DNA of 64,000 bases from Tetraselmis striata (lineage: Eukaryota > Chlorophyta > Chlorodendrophyceae > Chlorodendrales > Chlorodendraceae): assembly GCA_006384855.1 (NCBI GenBank), contig VCJN01002132.1, positions 1 to 64,000 on the forward strand, read 5' to 3'. The position numbers and the translations under genes were made by a program. The stretch's first letter is position 1; each line of letters opens with the position of its first letter. Below are positions 42,997 through 53,760 of the stretch, piece by piece. The notes below the pieces were generated by a model. The model did no database searches, was not told where the DNA came from, and saw only the letters and a list, made by a program, of their open reading frames with translations.

Positions 42997-43506
42997 TCAA
43001 AGAGGAAGCGGGTCATGCAGCGGAAATTGTTTAAAAACGAGGTCTACCAATATTCCCGGTATGCCGCGAGCAGTCCCTGGCACGCTGACATCTATCCTGC
43101 GTGCGCGCCAAGCCTCACCCTCCACCCCCAGGAGATCTTGCTCCATCATCTGGAATAGCTCCGCTGTGCGAGTGTTTCCGCTCGTCGTGCGGTTCCGGGC
43201 GAGGGTCGCCGCCATCTCCGCGTTGCGACGGCAGTGCGCAGGGCCGGGAAGTTGTTCAGGCAGGGGCTGGCCGCTATGTCCGGCGGTGAGACGTGCACTG
43301 TGGAGTGACTCGAGGGCGGGTGGGTCAAAAGCCCTGAGTCTGAAAGGTTTCCTGGCGACTGTGTGACGGTCGTAGTGAAGCACTATAGCTATATCGTCGC
43401 CAGGGGCAGAGGCGGTGCTACCCTCTGGTAGCGGCGGTGCTGCTGCGTCCGATCGGCGCACGCAAGCTCCTGGCGCAGCAGCAGGGCAAGCGCGACTAGG
43501 TGTAGA
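42997..43506 (-). CDS. hypothetical ORF or terminal exon
   Basis: Frame open from about 43506 (just after a stop) to 42997. No ATG occurs near its start, but a possible acceptor (CTGCTGCGCCAG) lies near 43473, so it may be a last exon. Product about 150-165 aa with DDIAIVLHYDRHTVARKPF, ELFQMMEQDLLGVEGEAWRA and GIPGILVDLVFKQFPLHDPL. No family recognised; amphipathic helices are likely. Confidence 0.35.
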   Translation of the reverse strand, partial: STPSRACPAAAPGACVRRSDAAAPPLPEGSTASAPGDDIAIVLHYDRHTVARKPFRLRAFDPPALESLHSARLTAGHSGQPLPEQLPGPAHCRRNAEMAATLARNRTTSGNTRTAELFQMMEQDLLGVEGEAWRARRIDVSVPGTARGIPGILVDLVFKQFPLHDPLPL

Positions 43507-44284
43507 ACAATTAGATAGAGACAGACTTCATTGTGTCATCAGCACAAATATTAATTAACAACGAAAACGCCGCTTCAAAAATATGTAGCGGATTTTAGGG
43601 TTTTAGGGTCTTTCAGGGATTTAGGTTTTATGACGCTAGATGGGTTGTAGGACTTTAGGATTTTAGTGTTTTTTCATAAAGCGGGTGTTATGGTTTGTTT
43701 TAGGGTGTTCAGGGTTTTAGGTTTTATGACGCTAGATTATGCACGGCCCACTCGTGTGCGGGAAAATAAATGATGGCTTGGTTTGTCGCTACTTTGTCGC
43801 TAGTTAGTTCGATATAGTCGCTATATCAGATAGTACAGTAACATAAATAAGAGGAGCGCCGATACTACTTCAGAGTATTAGCGTCATATCACGCGGCGGA
43901 AACTACGTGGTAGCGACCTCTATTTGGCGGGCTAGGGCGAGAGCATGCCGCGCGGACGCGATGACGCACCTTCCGATGACGACGAATGGCGGCGGCGACG
44001 GCGACGACGGCGACATACGCACAGCAGCAGCTGTCTCGCAGCACCAGCATCGGCCTAGAATCCGAGCTTCAGGCACGCAATCAGTGCCAGTGCTCTGCCA
44101 AACGGCACTCGTCAACTCGCCGGGTGTTTCCCTCCTCCAACAGCGCGACCTACACACGCCACGACCTATTCCCTGCGATCAGAACTGAGTGGGGCATCCT
44201 CCTTCGGACGTCCCTTCGCCCTAGTGAATGCACTGCATCACTACGGAGGGTGGGACAGCGTTACACGCGAAACTCGCCGGAGGC
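43507..44284. other. spacer with telomere-like repeats
   Basis: Holds the interstitial TTTTAGGG/TTTAGGG tract at 43588-43740 and otherwise no gene. The last roughly 300 bp are the 5' flank of the methyltransferase gene. Confidence 0.5.
43588..43740 (+). repeat. degenerate interstitial telomere-like tract
   Basis: Contains GGATTTTAGGGTTTTAGGGT and several degenerate TTTAGG units. AGGTTTTATGACGCTAGAT occurs twice (about 43622 and 43719). TTTAGGG and TTTTAGGG are green-lineage telomere repeats. Confidence 0.6.
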
Positions 44285-45467
44285 ATGCCAGACCCTAAAC
44301 CACCGCCAGGCGAGCAGTGGTCCTACTGCGACCGGCGCTACTGGGATACACGATATCAGCGAGCTCTGGGCTCATCCGCCGCGCCCGCTGCCCGCTCTGC
44401 GTCCTCGTCCGGTGAGGAGGATAGCGCCGTGTTCGACTGGCTGTGCGATGCGACGTCACTCGCGGCACTGGCCCGCCGCTCCTGGGCGGGTCGCGACCCG
44501 GTGGTGCTGGATATGGGGTGCGGAAACAGCGAGCTGCCCGAGGCGCTGGCGAGGGGCGACCGCTCGGACGTCGGCGGATGGCAGCGGGCGGGGTTCGTGC
44601 TGGGCTCGGACTACAGCAGCAGTGGCGTGCTCCAGCTCATGGCGAGCCGCGCCGCGGCGGGCGGCCTGGGGGGCTATATAGACTACATGATAGACGATGT
44701 GCGCGCGCTTCCGCTACGAAGCGCTACCGTGGATGTTGTCATCGATAAGGGTTGTCTTGACTCCGTGCTTCAGGATGCCGATCAGGTGATGGCGTGGCCA
44801 ACAGGATGTCAATGTATGTAACATGGGTGGTGACGGATGGCATCGCTTGGCGCCCTGTGTGCAAGCAGCTATTATGCTATGTCAGACTAGTTGTAGCACC
44901 TGCCTATAAAGGGAAAAGGGGGGGGCACTCTGCATGTAGCTCTTTACATGACGGCATGACGTGTCTGAGATGCCATGTGTGTGCCCTGCAGATAAGACTG
45001 AGCATGCGGTGGCAGCGGCATACATCTCGGGATGCAGGGCCGTTACGTACGAAACCTGGCGTCCCACTTTGGAACCCCTACCAGCTCAATGTTGAGTCGC
45101 GCACTTGCTGCCTAGGCCTGACAGTAAAACAAGCGTGTGTAAGTTGTTCACTCCGCTAGCCATTGCGCTGAGCCATTTGCCTGCTTTACTCACAGTGGAA
45201 GAGGCCACAGCAAATGCCAACAGCGTCGTGAGAGAAGTATCCCGAGTGCTCGCCCCTGGAGGTGTTTTCATAGTGGTCTCCTACGAGCCGCCCGCTGGGA
45301 GGCGCAGCGTGCTGGAGGCCGATGACGCTACCTGGCACTTGGAGGTGGCTGGGGAGGAGGACGAGATGGGCAATTACATATATGTGTGTCGAAAGGTTGG
45401 CTTGGAGCTGGGCACGCTGGATGCCACGCTCATGGGCGAAGAGGGCAGTCTCATCGAGGTAGACTAG
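44285..45467 (+). CDS. METTL13/EEF1A-KMT-type class I SAM methyltransferase
   Basis: The ATG at 44285 is chosen because the family's YWD.RY N-terminal motif (here DRRYWDTRYQRAL) follows within 30 residues. Exon 1 runs 44285-44785 and carries SAM motif I (VVLDMGCGNSELPEAL), the acidic YIDYMIDDVRALPL and the signature VIDKGCLDSVL (family: DKGTLDA). The last exon starts at 45196 (acceptor TTACTCACAG) with VVREVSRVLAPGGVFIVVSY and ends at the stop 45465-45467 after MGEEGSLIEVD. Exon 1 ends in phase 0 but the last exon needs phase 1, so a small middle exon or different donor in 44786-45195 is unresolved. Family members methylate eEF1A lysine or N-terminus; the substrate here is not known. Confidence 0.75.
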
Positions 45468-47524
45468 CTGACCAAGAATAATGCGTGGGAGGAGAAGGCG
45501 GCCACACAGCTTCCGTAGTATTGTTGATACATGACAGGCTATGGCCTTGCTCCTGACGAGCCGCAAGTAATGTGTTTCCCTCGATAGATTCACCCATGCA
45601 CACCATGTTTGCACATGAGTCAGAAGGCCGGCGATCACCAAGGTCGTTATATACGAATTGAAAGAGTGGACCTTTTTTCACATTGAGGTACAGCAGCATC
45701 CAGAGCATAGTTGCGCGCAAATGTGCCTTTGTTGATTTATTGTATACTATTTCTAAACAACGGGTGTGGTTTACTATAAAAGTGTTTGACCAGCTGCAGA
45801 TTGCTACCAGCAGTGGCACAGCATCGGCATCGAGTATCTGAAGGGCTGTGCACTGGCGATCATGGAGCCAAACAGTTTATCAATGCGAGACATTACGATA
45901 GCACAGAACAAGAAGCAAACAGTGCCAAACATCACATAAACTAGTAGCAGGTCTCAGATGGTTAATCTACTCATGTGCTACTCTACTTGTAAATTCTGCT
46001 GAACAGCTTGCCGATAAATACAATATTAGTCCGTATGGACGAGCTTTAGCGAGTCGATGACGGCATGAAATAAATACTGGCCCATAATGAACATCGATGT
46101 AGACGAGTTGTATTATCTGCTGTACATATAGCTGGCCACAAACCAGCAAGACCCGGGCTGCTGCTTGCCAAGATCACCAAGCAATGGAGTAGCCGCTCCA
46201 CGTTCTATGGTTACCCAAGCTAGTTGTACATTGACACATGCCACATCCTCGACAACGCGCACATTCTTTTGTGGGGAGGTGTACAAGCGATGTCATTCAT
46301 CTACACAGTAGTAACAGCATATATCATCGGTATGTACGGTCAGGTACAGCATGTACTACAGCAGCTCATTCTACTGCTGTATACATATACTATATACTCC
46401 GCCGGATCAGAATGGCGACTTCTTACAGAGTAGTGCACTCCCGCACTGTGTGCAATCGCGTCCTAGGGGTGGTAAGTGTTGCGGCTGTAGCACTACATCC
46501 TGGAAGGGGGTCAGAGGCCGCCGCTCTCCGGGGGGGTGGGGGGGGGGGGGGGGGGATCTTACGGCGGGATCGGCATCATTTCTGCTCGATCACCAGCAAG
46601 CTCAAAATGTCATGGTGTTGCGTGGTGCGTTGCGCGTTGTCGTTGGCGTTGCAAGATGCGCACATTGATGATTTTTTATCGCCCATGGCGAGTTATTGAC
46701 GCATAGCAGTCCTATCAATTGTTGACGATGACCGCCGCACGAGATGAGAGCGGGTAATAACTTCGAGTGCCATCATCAGCCAATGCCGCTGCTGCTGCTG
46801 GTTATACTGCATAGGCTTGTCCGCGTTGCAGGCGCCACGATGGCTGGGATCTTACTACGGATAGCGTCAGCACACTGAGCTATTTATTATGTGTGATGAC
46901 TACCCCTTAGAACTGAAGGGTTTCCTCAGCGCAAGGTTATATATCCTTGAGATCTCTACTCTCTATGATTGCGCGCGGCACTGTTGCAGCATGCTGGTTT
47001 GAGAGTGTCTCTTCAGACTGTGATGCAAGATTGCAAGCATGTGTCAGAAAGTTTATATTTGATCTCTGGGCGACAGCACGCGATCGCTCGGATGATATGT
47101 TATTTTACATATAGTCGCTATATATTCGTAGCAGCTAAAAAATATAAATTCATTTTGGCAGTTTGGGTCACATTATTCTCATATTTCGCTACTGGTGCCG
47201 TGCGGCAGCCATGATGCTGATGGCAACATGCGCGCGTGACAAAATGATACTGGCGCAGCAGGCACTGCAGACACTAGCGACAAGCCGACCAGTCGCTACC
47301 GCAATCGCCGCAAAATCGGACGTCGACCAGCACTTCCCGCTAGTTCCTACTCATCCCGCACCTTTCTCATCTGAGCAGTTCCATGCTCGATCAGCATCTA
47401 AATCACGTGTATATACTCGTTCGATCGTAGCACACAAGCAATAAGCATAAGACTTAGCCTGTGTTCCCGTAAGCCGGCATACGTACCGCGCGGTAAGAAG
47501 CGTCGCATTGTGCTTCTGTATTTA
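45468..47524. other. gene-free spacer
   Basis: Low-content AT-richer stretch. A G-rich run (46530-46555) is the only clear landmark. No credible exon. Confidence 0.45.
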
Positions 47525-48112
47525 GGCCTGGAAGATTTTATTCGTTGTCTTTGGTGGCCCCCCCCCTTTTTTTGGGGCCCCCCCTTTGGAAATACTTCCT
47601 TCCTCTGCAGTACTGCTAAAGTACTGCCATGAAACAAATAACAAAGAAACATCATGTTTGTGCCTTGTAAGCATGCAGGAACAGCCAAGGCAACTAAAAG
47701 CATGTTATAGATGAACTTCTATGGGTATTGGGCACCCCCACCTTCAGGTGAAAAAAAGGGGGGACTGTGACAGTACTTTGTGCAGTACTGTAGACAACGC
47801 TGGGCAGCAGATAGGCCGTTAATATAGATGCAGGAGGATACATAGAAGACCACGCACGGCACATAGATGAATATGGCACATAGATGAATGTAATAAATGA
47901 CAATGTAGTTTTGTCAACCCCATATATACCCGCCCGACTGTATGAGACATCTATCATAGACGGGGGTGTCCAAGCAACAGCCGGGGGCTAAGCGAGCGCA
48001 TGTCGGTTGGGAAATCGCGGTTCACTTGGTGGCCAGCGCTTTCAGCGCCTCGATGGTCTCCACATGCGACGCCGTCCCGGCCGACCGTACCGGCTCCTCC
48101 ATCAGTTTTGAC

Positions 48113-48840
48113 TTAAATAAGGTCATAGTCGCGCTGCTTGCCGAGCCGCTCCTCATACCGAAATAGCGAGAGCTCCAGGGCTTTTAGCAACGCGATGATG
48201 CTCGGCATGTTGCCCTTCTGGACCCCATTTCCGTTGCGGACAGCGCGATACTGAGGTACTCCAACGAGCTTCGGAACGTTCGGCCGATCTGCCTTATGTC
48301 CGAGTTTCTTCTTCCCAAAGAACTGCGCCAAGCGTTTGTCCGGCGGGGTTGGCCCTTTGCATAGCTACTTTCATCATACCCCAGATACAACGCCAGTCTT
48401 GGAACGAGAGCTGAGAGGGAACAAGGCGCGATGGAAGGCGAAGACGAAGTCGAAGCCGACCGATTTAGCCATGTCCGCCGACCAACCGACGCCCTCTAAC
48501 TCTTGCCAGTCTATCAGGGAGTTGTATTGCTGTTTTTTGGCAGACAGCGGGGCGCCGCTAGGCACTTTGTGAGTAGGGAGGCGGTGATGACTCTCAGGAC
48601 TCGCTCGGCGCTGAATCAGTCTCGTCTCGTTCTCGTCTCAAGGAACGCCATGGTGTCTGTGACTGCCTCTAGCAGGAACGCTGTGCAGTCTCGCAAAAGC
48701 CCACGGTCGAGCCGGGTGCCGGCCATGCACACCATCTTGATATCGGTGTCAGCAAGCAGGGGGTGGTAGTCGGGGGCGTGGGCCTCGATTGCCTCATTTA
48801 GCTGGCCCGTAGAGTTCTTGTCGCCCCATCATCCACTCCT
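48113..48840 (-). pseudogene. broken ORF inside the TIR element
   Basis: Minus-strand segments in changing frames look once-coding: HPLLADTDIKMVCMAGTRLD with RDCTAFLLEAVTDTMAFLET near 48790-48640; QQYNSLIDWQELEGVGWSAD near 48530; and FFGKKKLGHKADRPNVPKLV with GNMPSIIALLKALELSLFRY to a stop at 48113. At least two frame breaks. The family is not recognised and no DDE triad is identified. Confidence 0.4.
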
Positions 48841-48984
48841 GAGCGCCTAGCTTTATCCATACGTTCCGCACTGCGGTCCTGCCGTCAACGGAAATGCTTA
48901 CGCACGCCGCCAGTGACGCCAGGAGGTACATAGTGGTGCTGCCTGGTGTGGGCGGCGGGTGCTGCTGGTGGTGGGATAAGCTGG

Positions 48985-49205
48985 AGGGATATCGGATAAT
49001 GGAAGGCAATGAATGGGCGGATGAAATGATGGTGGCTGTCCTATTAAGTAGCTCCCCGGCCAGGCCAGGCGCAACGCTCGCGGGCGATAAGGCAGCCCGG
49101 AGGGTACCGGTAAAACCCGTTTGAAACCCGAAACATATTGCACGGGTCGCACTAGGACAGTTGACTAGTTCTTGAAACCCCATAAACAGAGCTTAGAGGA
49201 TGCAT
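48985..49205 (-). repeat. solo A repeat of the N1/N2 family
   Basis: Matches the A repeat of N1/N2: GGTGGCTGTCCTA.TAAGTAGCTCC, CGGGCGATA.GGCA, GGGTCGCACTAGGACAG and the CCCCATAAAC end. No B segment or body is attached. Confidence 0.6.
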
Positions 49206-49469
49206 TGCGGCGGTTTGTCTCCCCATCAGCCGCTACTGTACTGTGCCGGTGTCGAGTCAGCTGCGCCGGGGCTGTCGCCTACGACATCGGGGGCATCGAC
49301 GAGTACTGTTCAAAGTACTATTAGACTATAAGTTTTTTTTTTCGGAAAAGGAAGATTTCCCCCCCCCCCCTTTTTTTCCGAGCAAAATCGCCACCAAAGA
49401 CAACGGATAAAATCTTCCAGGCCTTATATATTTATTCATATGGCGCTTACTGATGCTTAGTACATCCTT

Positions 49470-49740
49470 TTTCCGCTCGGTTGAGCGGTCGTCTCGTACG
49501 CGAAAAGTCCGGGTATCGATTCCTGGCCGATGCATTTCGGCAATATCGTCCCGGCGTGTCCTGGGTTTACCCGGTTGATGCATTAGCCTTCGGGGTTCGA
49601 ATCAGGCAATGGTCTGCGGGCTATGCCAGACCTACGGCTACAATTCGCGCAAGAGGTCAAGTGCTGGGGCGGCTTCGGCCGACGATGTCCCGCGGCGAAC
49701 TGTTACTTTACTTTGCTGATGCTCAGAGACTGTGCTTAGA
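49470..49740 (+). repeat. possible tRNA-derived SINE
   Basis: The head (about 49472-49530) has a tRNA-like D-arm (CGCTCGGTTGAGCGG), then CTCGTAC as a possible anticodon loop, and GGGTATCGATTCCTGG resembling a B box (GGTTCGANTCC). It is followed by a body (49600-49735) shared with 8590-8790. Stems are imperfect, so it is not called a functional tRNA. Confidence 0.4.
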
Positions 49741-50429
49741 GAATCAGTCCATGCTCAGAGACAGAGACCATGGGGATTGTAAGTTATGATTTGATATAGC
49801 GACTATATGTAAATTTGATATGTGTAAATTTTTATCTGCTGCTAGCTTATGTAAATTTATATATGTGCATGCGGCGCACGATCTTTGCCATAATAATCCT
49901 TAATATGCGCTATTAATCCTTAATAGCGCTCGTCCCGCCGCACGCTACCTTATCAACGTCTCGGCACTTGGCAGTGGCGCGCAGCAGCAGCACGACAAAG
50001 ACGGACGTACTGACCCTTCTCGCCCAATACTCGCGCCTCTGCCCCGCCACAACCTGGTCAGCTCGAGTGTCCGCCCGCCTCTCGCGAGACCGAACAAGCG
50101 CCGTTCCCGCATCGCGCGCGACGACCGACAACCCCTCCCGACCCAGCGGTGCCCGTCACGTGGCGGTCAGCCAGCCGCCAGAAGCAGTGTAGTTCTGCGA
50201 GCTGATCTTCCTGTCCTTTGCGCAAGTGGGCGCTGCGCAAGATACAGAGCGGCGTTGAACTACACAAGACTGACTCCCAACTGAGTCTGACTGCCCGATC
50301 ACTGCAACTGAGAAAGCATACGGACAACCGGCAAGCGCTGAAGCCAAACACGCTTGAGGGTGGCGTGGGAAGGGGGGGGGGGGGTAGCTACTTCGAGCAC
50401 AGGCAAGGTTCGCTACTGGGAGCACGGGG
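49741..50429. other. gene-free spacer
   Basis: 5' flank of the longin-like gene. A G13 run lies about 45 nt before its ATG. Confidence 0.45.
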
Positions 50430-51533
50430 ATGGACCCCGGACACGTGCACTGCGTGCTGGTGGCCACACGAGCCGGGGAGGTCGTGCTGGAGCGCTTCTT
50501 CGACCCGCTCAGCGCGGTCGAGCGCAGTGAGCTGCGTGCAGCCCTGCACGAGGCCAGCGCGCCGGTGATAGCCAGCGCTCCAGATGAGGCAGAGTTTGTG
50601 AGCTGCTACAGGTACTGCGGAGCCACTGCGTGTGCGGCCCAATGGCCCTGAATCTGTGCTTCTGGAGGCTGCCTCTAATGTGGTTGGCCCACTGGCGCGT
50701 TGTGTACAGGGACGCCAGTGTTGTGTTCAGCCCAATGGCAGACTGCGTGCTCTACCTAGTAGGATCCGGGGAATATGACGAGCTGATGTGTGAGCGCCCT
50801 ACCACTTGGATGGTTCAGCGCAGCCGTTTTGTCCTTGATTCACGGGGATCGCCTGAGAGCTCCTGCTGTCACCTATGCGGCTGACGTGTGGCTGGCCGCA
50901 GTGTCCAATGTCACGAGGGTGCTCCGGGAGGCTCTGAAGTACGTGCTCAAGCGGCCGCCCAGCGAGACAGCGATAAATGAGAAGTACACCAAGGCACGCC
51001 ACCATCGAGCCTCACCCTGACGCCCCCATTGCAATTGTGCCAGGTCATGCCATCCTTTGACCCCCAAAACTCCTCTCCCCCCCCCCTCCCCCCACTGCGT
51101 CCCGCATAAATTGCCCGCCTTGCTCAGAACAGGCATGTCTGGCGATCGATGAAGTGCTAAATGAGGTAAAATAACCCCACGCCGCTACTCTGTCTGTAGC
51201 GCATTCACTCCTGTCCTATCCCTAGAGCACCTTCAGTCAATACGCCCCTGCACTCAACAGGGCATGCTGGACAACACCAATCCGGAGGCGATCAAGAAGG
51301 CGCTCAAGCTGAAAGTGAAGCCCCGCCGGTGCCTCTTGCCTGAAAGCTTGCCAGCAGCAGCAACCGCATCACCGTATGGTGTGGATGTAGCAGGGATGGA
51401 TGCTCGGTGTGCAAAGAGCGGCGAACTGAACCTGCCGGCACCGCTTGCTGTGGCATGCTTGCACGGCAGGTGGCGGACTAGCTTGGAAGCGCGTTTGCTG
51501 TCTGCTGACCTGGAGGGGAGCCATACGCCCTGA
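50430..51533 (+). CDS. longin/clathrin-adaptor small-chain-like protein
   Basis: Exons: 50430-50611, 50710-50787, 50858-50993, 51133-51165 (33-nt microexon), 51261 onward; phases agree throughout. MDPGHVHCVLVATRAGEVVL and ERFFDPLSAVERSELRAALH form the first beta-hairpin and helix of a longin fold. Exon 2 has VVFSPMADCVLYLVGSGEYD, exon 3 ADVWLAAVSNVTRVLREALK, exon 4 ACLAIDEVLNE, exon 5 GMLDNTNPEAIKKALKLK. The order matches plant SNARE-like/adaptor-small-chain proteins that end in (V/I)..GMLENTD. Likely a cytosolic membrane-trafficking subunit. The exon 3 donor must be GC (AAG then GCACGC). The C-terminal 70 residues after KLKVKP look unlike the family; the true end may be a further splice, so 51533 is a maximum. 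Confidence 0.75.
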
Positions 51534-52355
51534 ACGGCACAGGACATCCTGCAGGAAGGCAGCCAACGGGACGCATTGCAATCGCGCAGCCCTCCATGCA
51601 GTTGGGCTGCAGCCCCAGGACCCTGGCACCACATTCCCCGATGGCGCCCCATGTCATCGCGTCATTTGACTGTGGAGCCTAGTACCCCATCATGCTCCGG
51701 GATCAGTGCTGCACTGAACGCAGTCGCATGAGATGAAGCACCTGTGGCTCCTCATCGCGCAAGCAGGCAACAACCTAGCTGCCGGTAGTTGGGTCACCAA
51801 GAGGCTGAACCCCCTGTGAGCAGCCCCACGCACTGCCAGGGCGTGTGAATGTGCAGGGGCAATATCCTGCAAGCAGCCCTGTCGTAGCTTTTCACTGCTG
51901 GTTCTACCTCCCCCCCCCCCCCCCCCCTTTGTCACTTCGGTGACCGTGTCGCGGGCCGGCGGGTGCTACAGATGGCTGATGCTTGTCGACGCGTCATTTA
52001 ATAGGGTGCGGGTACTAATACATGAACTCGTGTGAATTACGATAATCACGCTGCTAGTAACAGTGTTCCCACATGTATGAGGTCGCTACCCTCCGAGCCG
52101 CGCCCTACCACCCCCCTTCAGCCAAACACACCCGCTCCCCTCCCCAACCCCGAGGCCAGATCACCTCCGGCACGCATCTCTGAGTCACCCACGGCACGCT
52201 CCGAGGCAGCTTCAAAGCACTTGCGTGAAGTGCGACCGACGCGCAAAGAGATGTGCTTTGAAGCAGCTTCGGACGGTAAGTGAGCTGCCCTCATCATCAG
52301 GAGAGCAGGATTCGTACATAATATCATCCAGAAAACTACACACAAAACTACACAC
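51534..52355. other. spacer with C tract and start of a dispersed repeat
   Basis: Contains an 18-nt C run (51910-51927) and, from about 52080, the left part of a repeat shared with 21740-22010. No exon seen. Confidence 0.45.
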
Positions 52356-52875
52356 AGGCGGGGCGCATGCGGAATCATCACTGTGAAGTGATACCAGTGC
52401 GATAGACTGTGTATGAACATTTTCAGAGCCCACATCAGTAAAATCATGAGCGTCCGAGGACGCTTCCTCAACATCAGAAGCGCAGGATTCGCGCATAGTC
52501 ACATCATCCGGAAAACTACAAACATTCATTGTCCACAAGCCATACTCGGATGGGCCACGGCGCTGGGCGTGCATTCTCATGGGACAGAAGCATATGCCCG
52601 GTGAAACACCGTCAAAAAATTGAGTTTTAGCCGATATGCTTTTGTCCATCAAAATGCACGCCCAGGGCGCCATTGCCCATCCGAGTATGGCTTGTGGACA
52701 ATGAATGCTTGTAGTTTTCCGGATGATGTGACTATGCGCGAATCCTGCGCTTCTGATGTTGAGGAAGCGTCCTCGGACGCTCATGATTTTACTAATGTGG
52801 GCTCTGAAAATGTTCATACACAGTCTATCGCACTGGTATCACTTCACAGTGATGATTCCGCATGCGCCCCGCCTG
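52356..52875. repeat. large inverted repeat, about 240-bp arms, 38-bp spacer
   Basis: The left arm 52356-52595 starts CAGGCGGGGCGCATGCGG; the right arm 52634-52875 ends with its exact complement. Arms are about 95 percent alike by eye, differing by a few substitutions and small indels near the centre. Both arms carry the same coding-like strand (FPDDVTMRESCASDVEEASS), once in each direction. It lies inside a repeat whose shorter relative at 21.7-22.0 kb lacks it. Confidence 0.85.
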
Positions 52876-53760
52876 CGGTGGCAAGTCCTGAATCGCCATC
52901 GGTTGCACCGCCAACCCCATATGGCCCCAACCAACACCAGGATGGAGGCGGAGCTCATTATTCCGTATGCTTTAGCCCGCGGTGAAGTTGCCTGTAATGT
53001 TGTGCGGAAACTATGGTGTAGGTTTCTCATGCGCGCGTGCATACAAGGTAAATCATTCTTCGTCGCGCCAATACAACGTATCTGTGCTGGTCGGTGCATG
53101 TTGATTAAATCAAATAAAATACAGATAATACATATAGAATTATTCCAATGTATATTATACAAATATTTATTTGTAATATATATAGAAGTATGTATTTATA
53201 TGCATATCATATATTTTGATGTTCTATGTCATATATCGTCGCTGCGCGGCGAAATGTCACATATATAGAGTAGCCCTCAGGGTAGGTACGTCTGAACCGG
53301 ACCTAGCAAATACCGCCAATTCTGGCGCGCGGTTGCTGGTACCCGTACTCGTAGTACTTTCCTCGATTGACGAAAATTTCGGCTGGCGTTGTAGCGTGGC
53401 AATCTGTATGCTTCAGAAGTTGCCACGCTGTACTATCCAAACTCGCATTTGCGATGCTTAGCTGTCATTTACGTTTGTACATCATGACCGTTTTCAGCCG
53501 GCCTGTTTTGCTTCATAGCGAAACCATAGCCAGTTTGGCCCTTTGCCCTGGTTGTAGCAGCCGTGACCGCAACAGCGACAACAGCGACGCGCACACATCA
53601 TAGCAGCGATGGGGGAGTAGGGCGGGAGGCACAGCGACAGGCACCACGCGGCCTTCAAGTTGCCAGCAGTACGACGTTGAGCGCCAAAACCCCTCTTCGC
53701 GAGCAAGGGACCACGTCCTGTCGGGCGTCGCCTTGGCCTGTAGGTAACCTTGCGCATACA
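52876..53760. other. AT-rich spacer, right end of the 52-kb repeat
   Basis: The repeat homology continues to about 53010 (GAAGTTGCCTGTAATGTTGT). 53100-53280 is AT-rich. No gene. Confidence 0.45.

Larger units (their letters stand above)
47525..49423. mobile_element. PIF/Harbinger-like element with 34-bp TIRs and TTA duplication
   Basis: The left end begins GGCCTGGAAGATTTTATTCG and continues to TTGGTGGC; the right end is its reverse complement with one mismatch in 34 nt (C for T). TTA flanks both sides (47522-47524 and 49424-49426). Weaker similarity (C tracts, GGAAAT.CTTCC) continues inside both ends. A 3-bp TWA duplication and GG-starting termini are the hallmark of PIF/Harbinger elements; assignment rests on ends only. 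The interior holds a broken minus-strand frame and a solo A repeat of the N family, so the element is old or composite. Confidence 0.65.

Noticed and set aside
47555-47590. C9-T7-G4-C8 block as a structured element
   Set aside because: Explained as homopolymer drift just inside the TIR of the Harbinger-like element; the right end has the matching degraded block.
49472-49530. functional tRNA-Thr(CGT) gene
   Set aside because: Acceptor and anticodon stems do not pair well and the body continues as a dispersed repeat; kept only as a possible SINE head.
52212-52817. 201-codon minus-strand frame
   Set aside because: It runs through both arms of the inverted repeat and its spacer, so its two halves are reverse translations of the same palindrome; not treated as a gene.
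53563-53760. 66-codon in-frame extension upstream of the plastid protein
   Set aside because: The extension is low complexity and would hide the transit-peptide-like start at the ATG at 53761; the downstream ATG is preferred.
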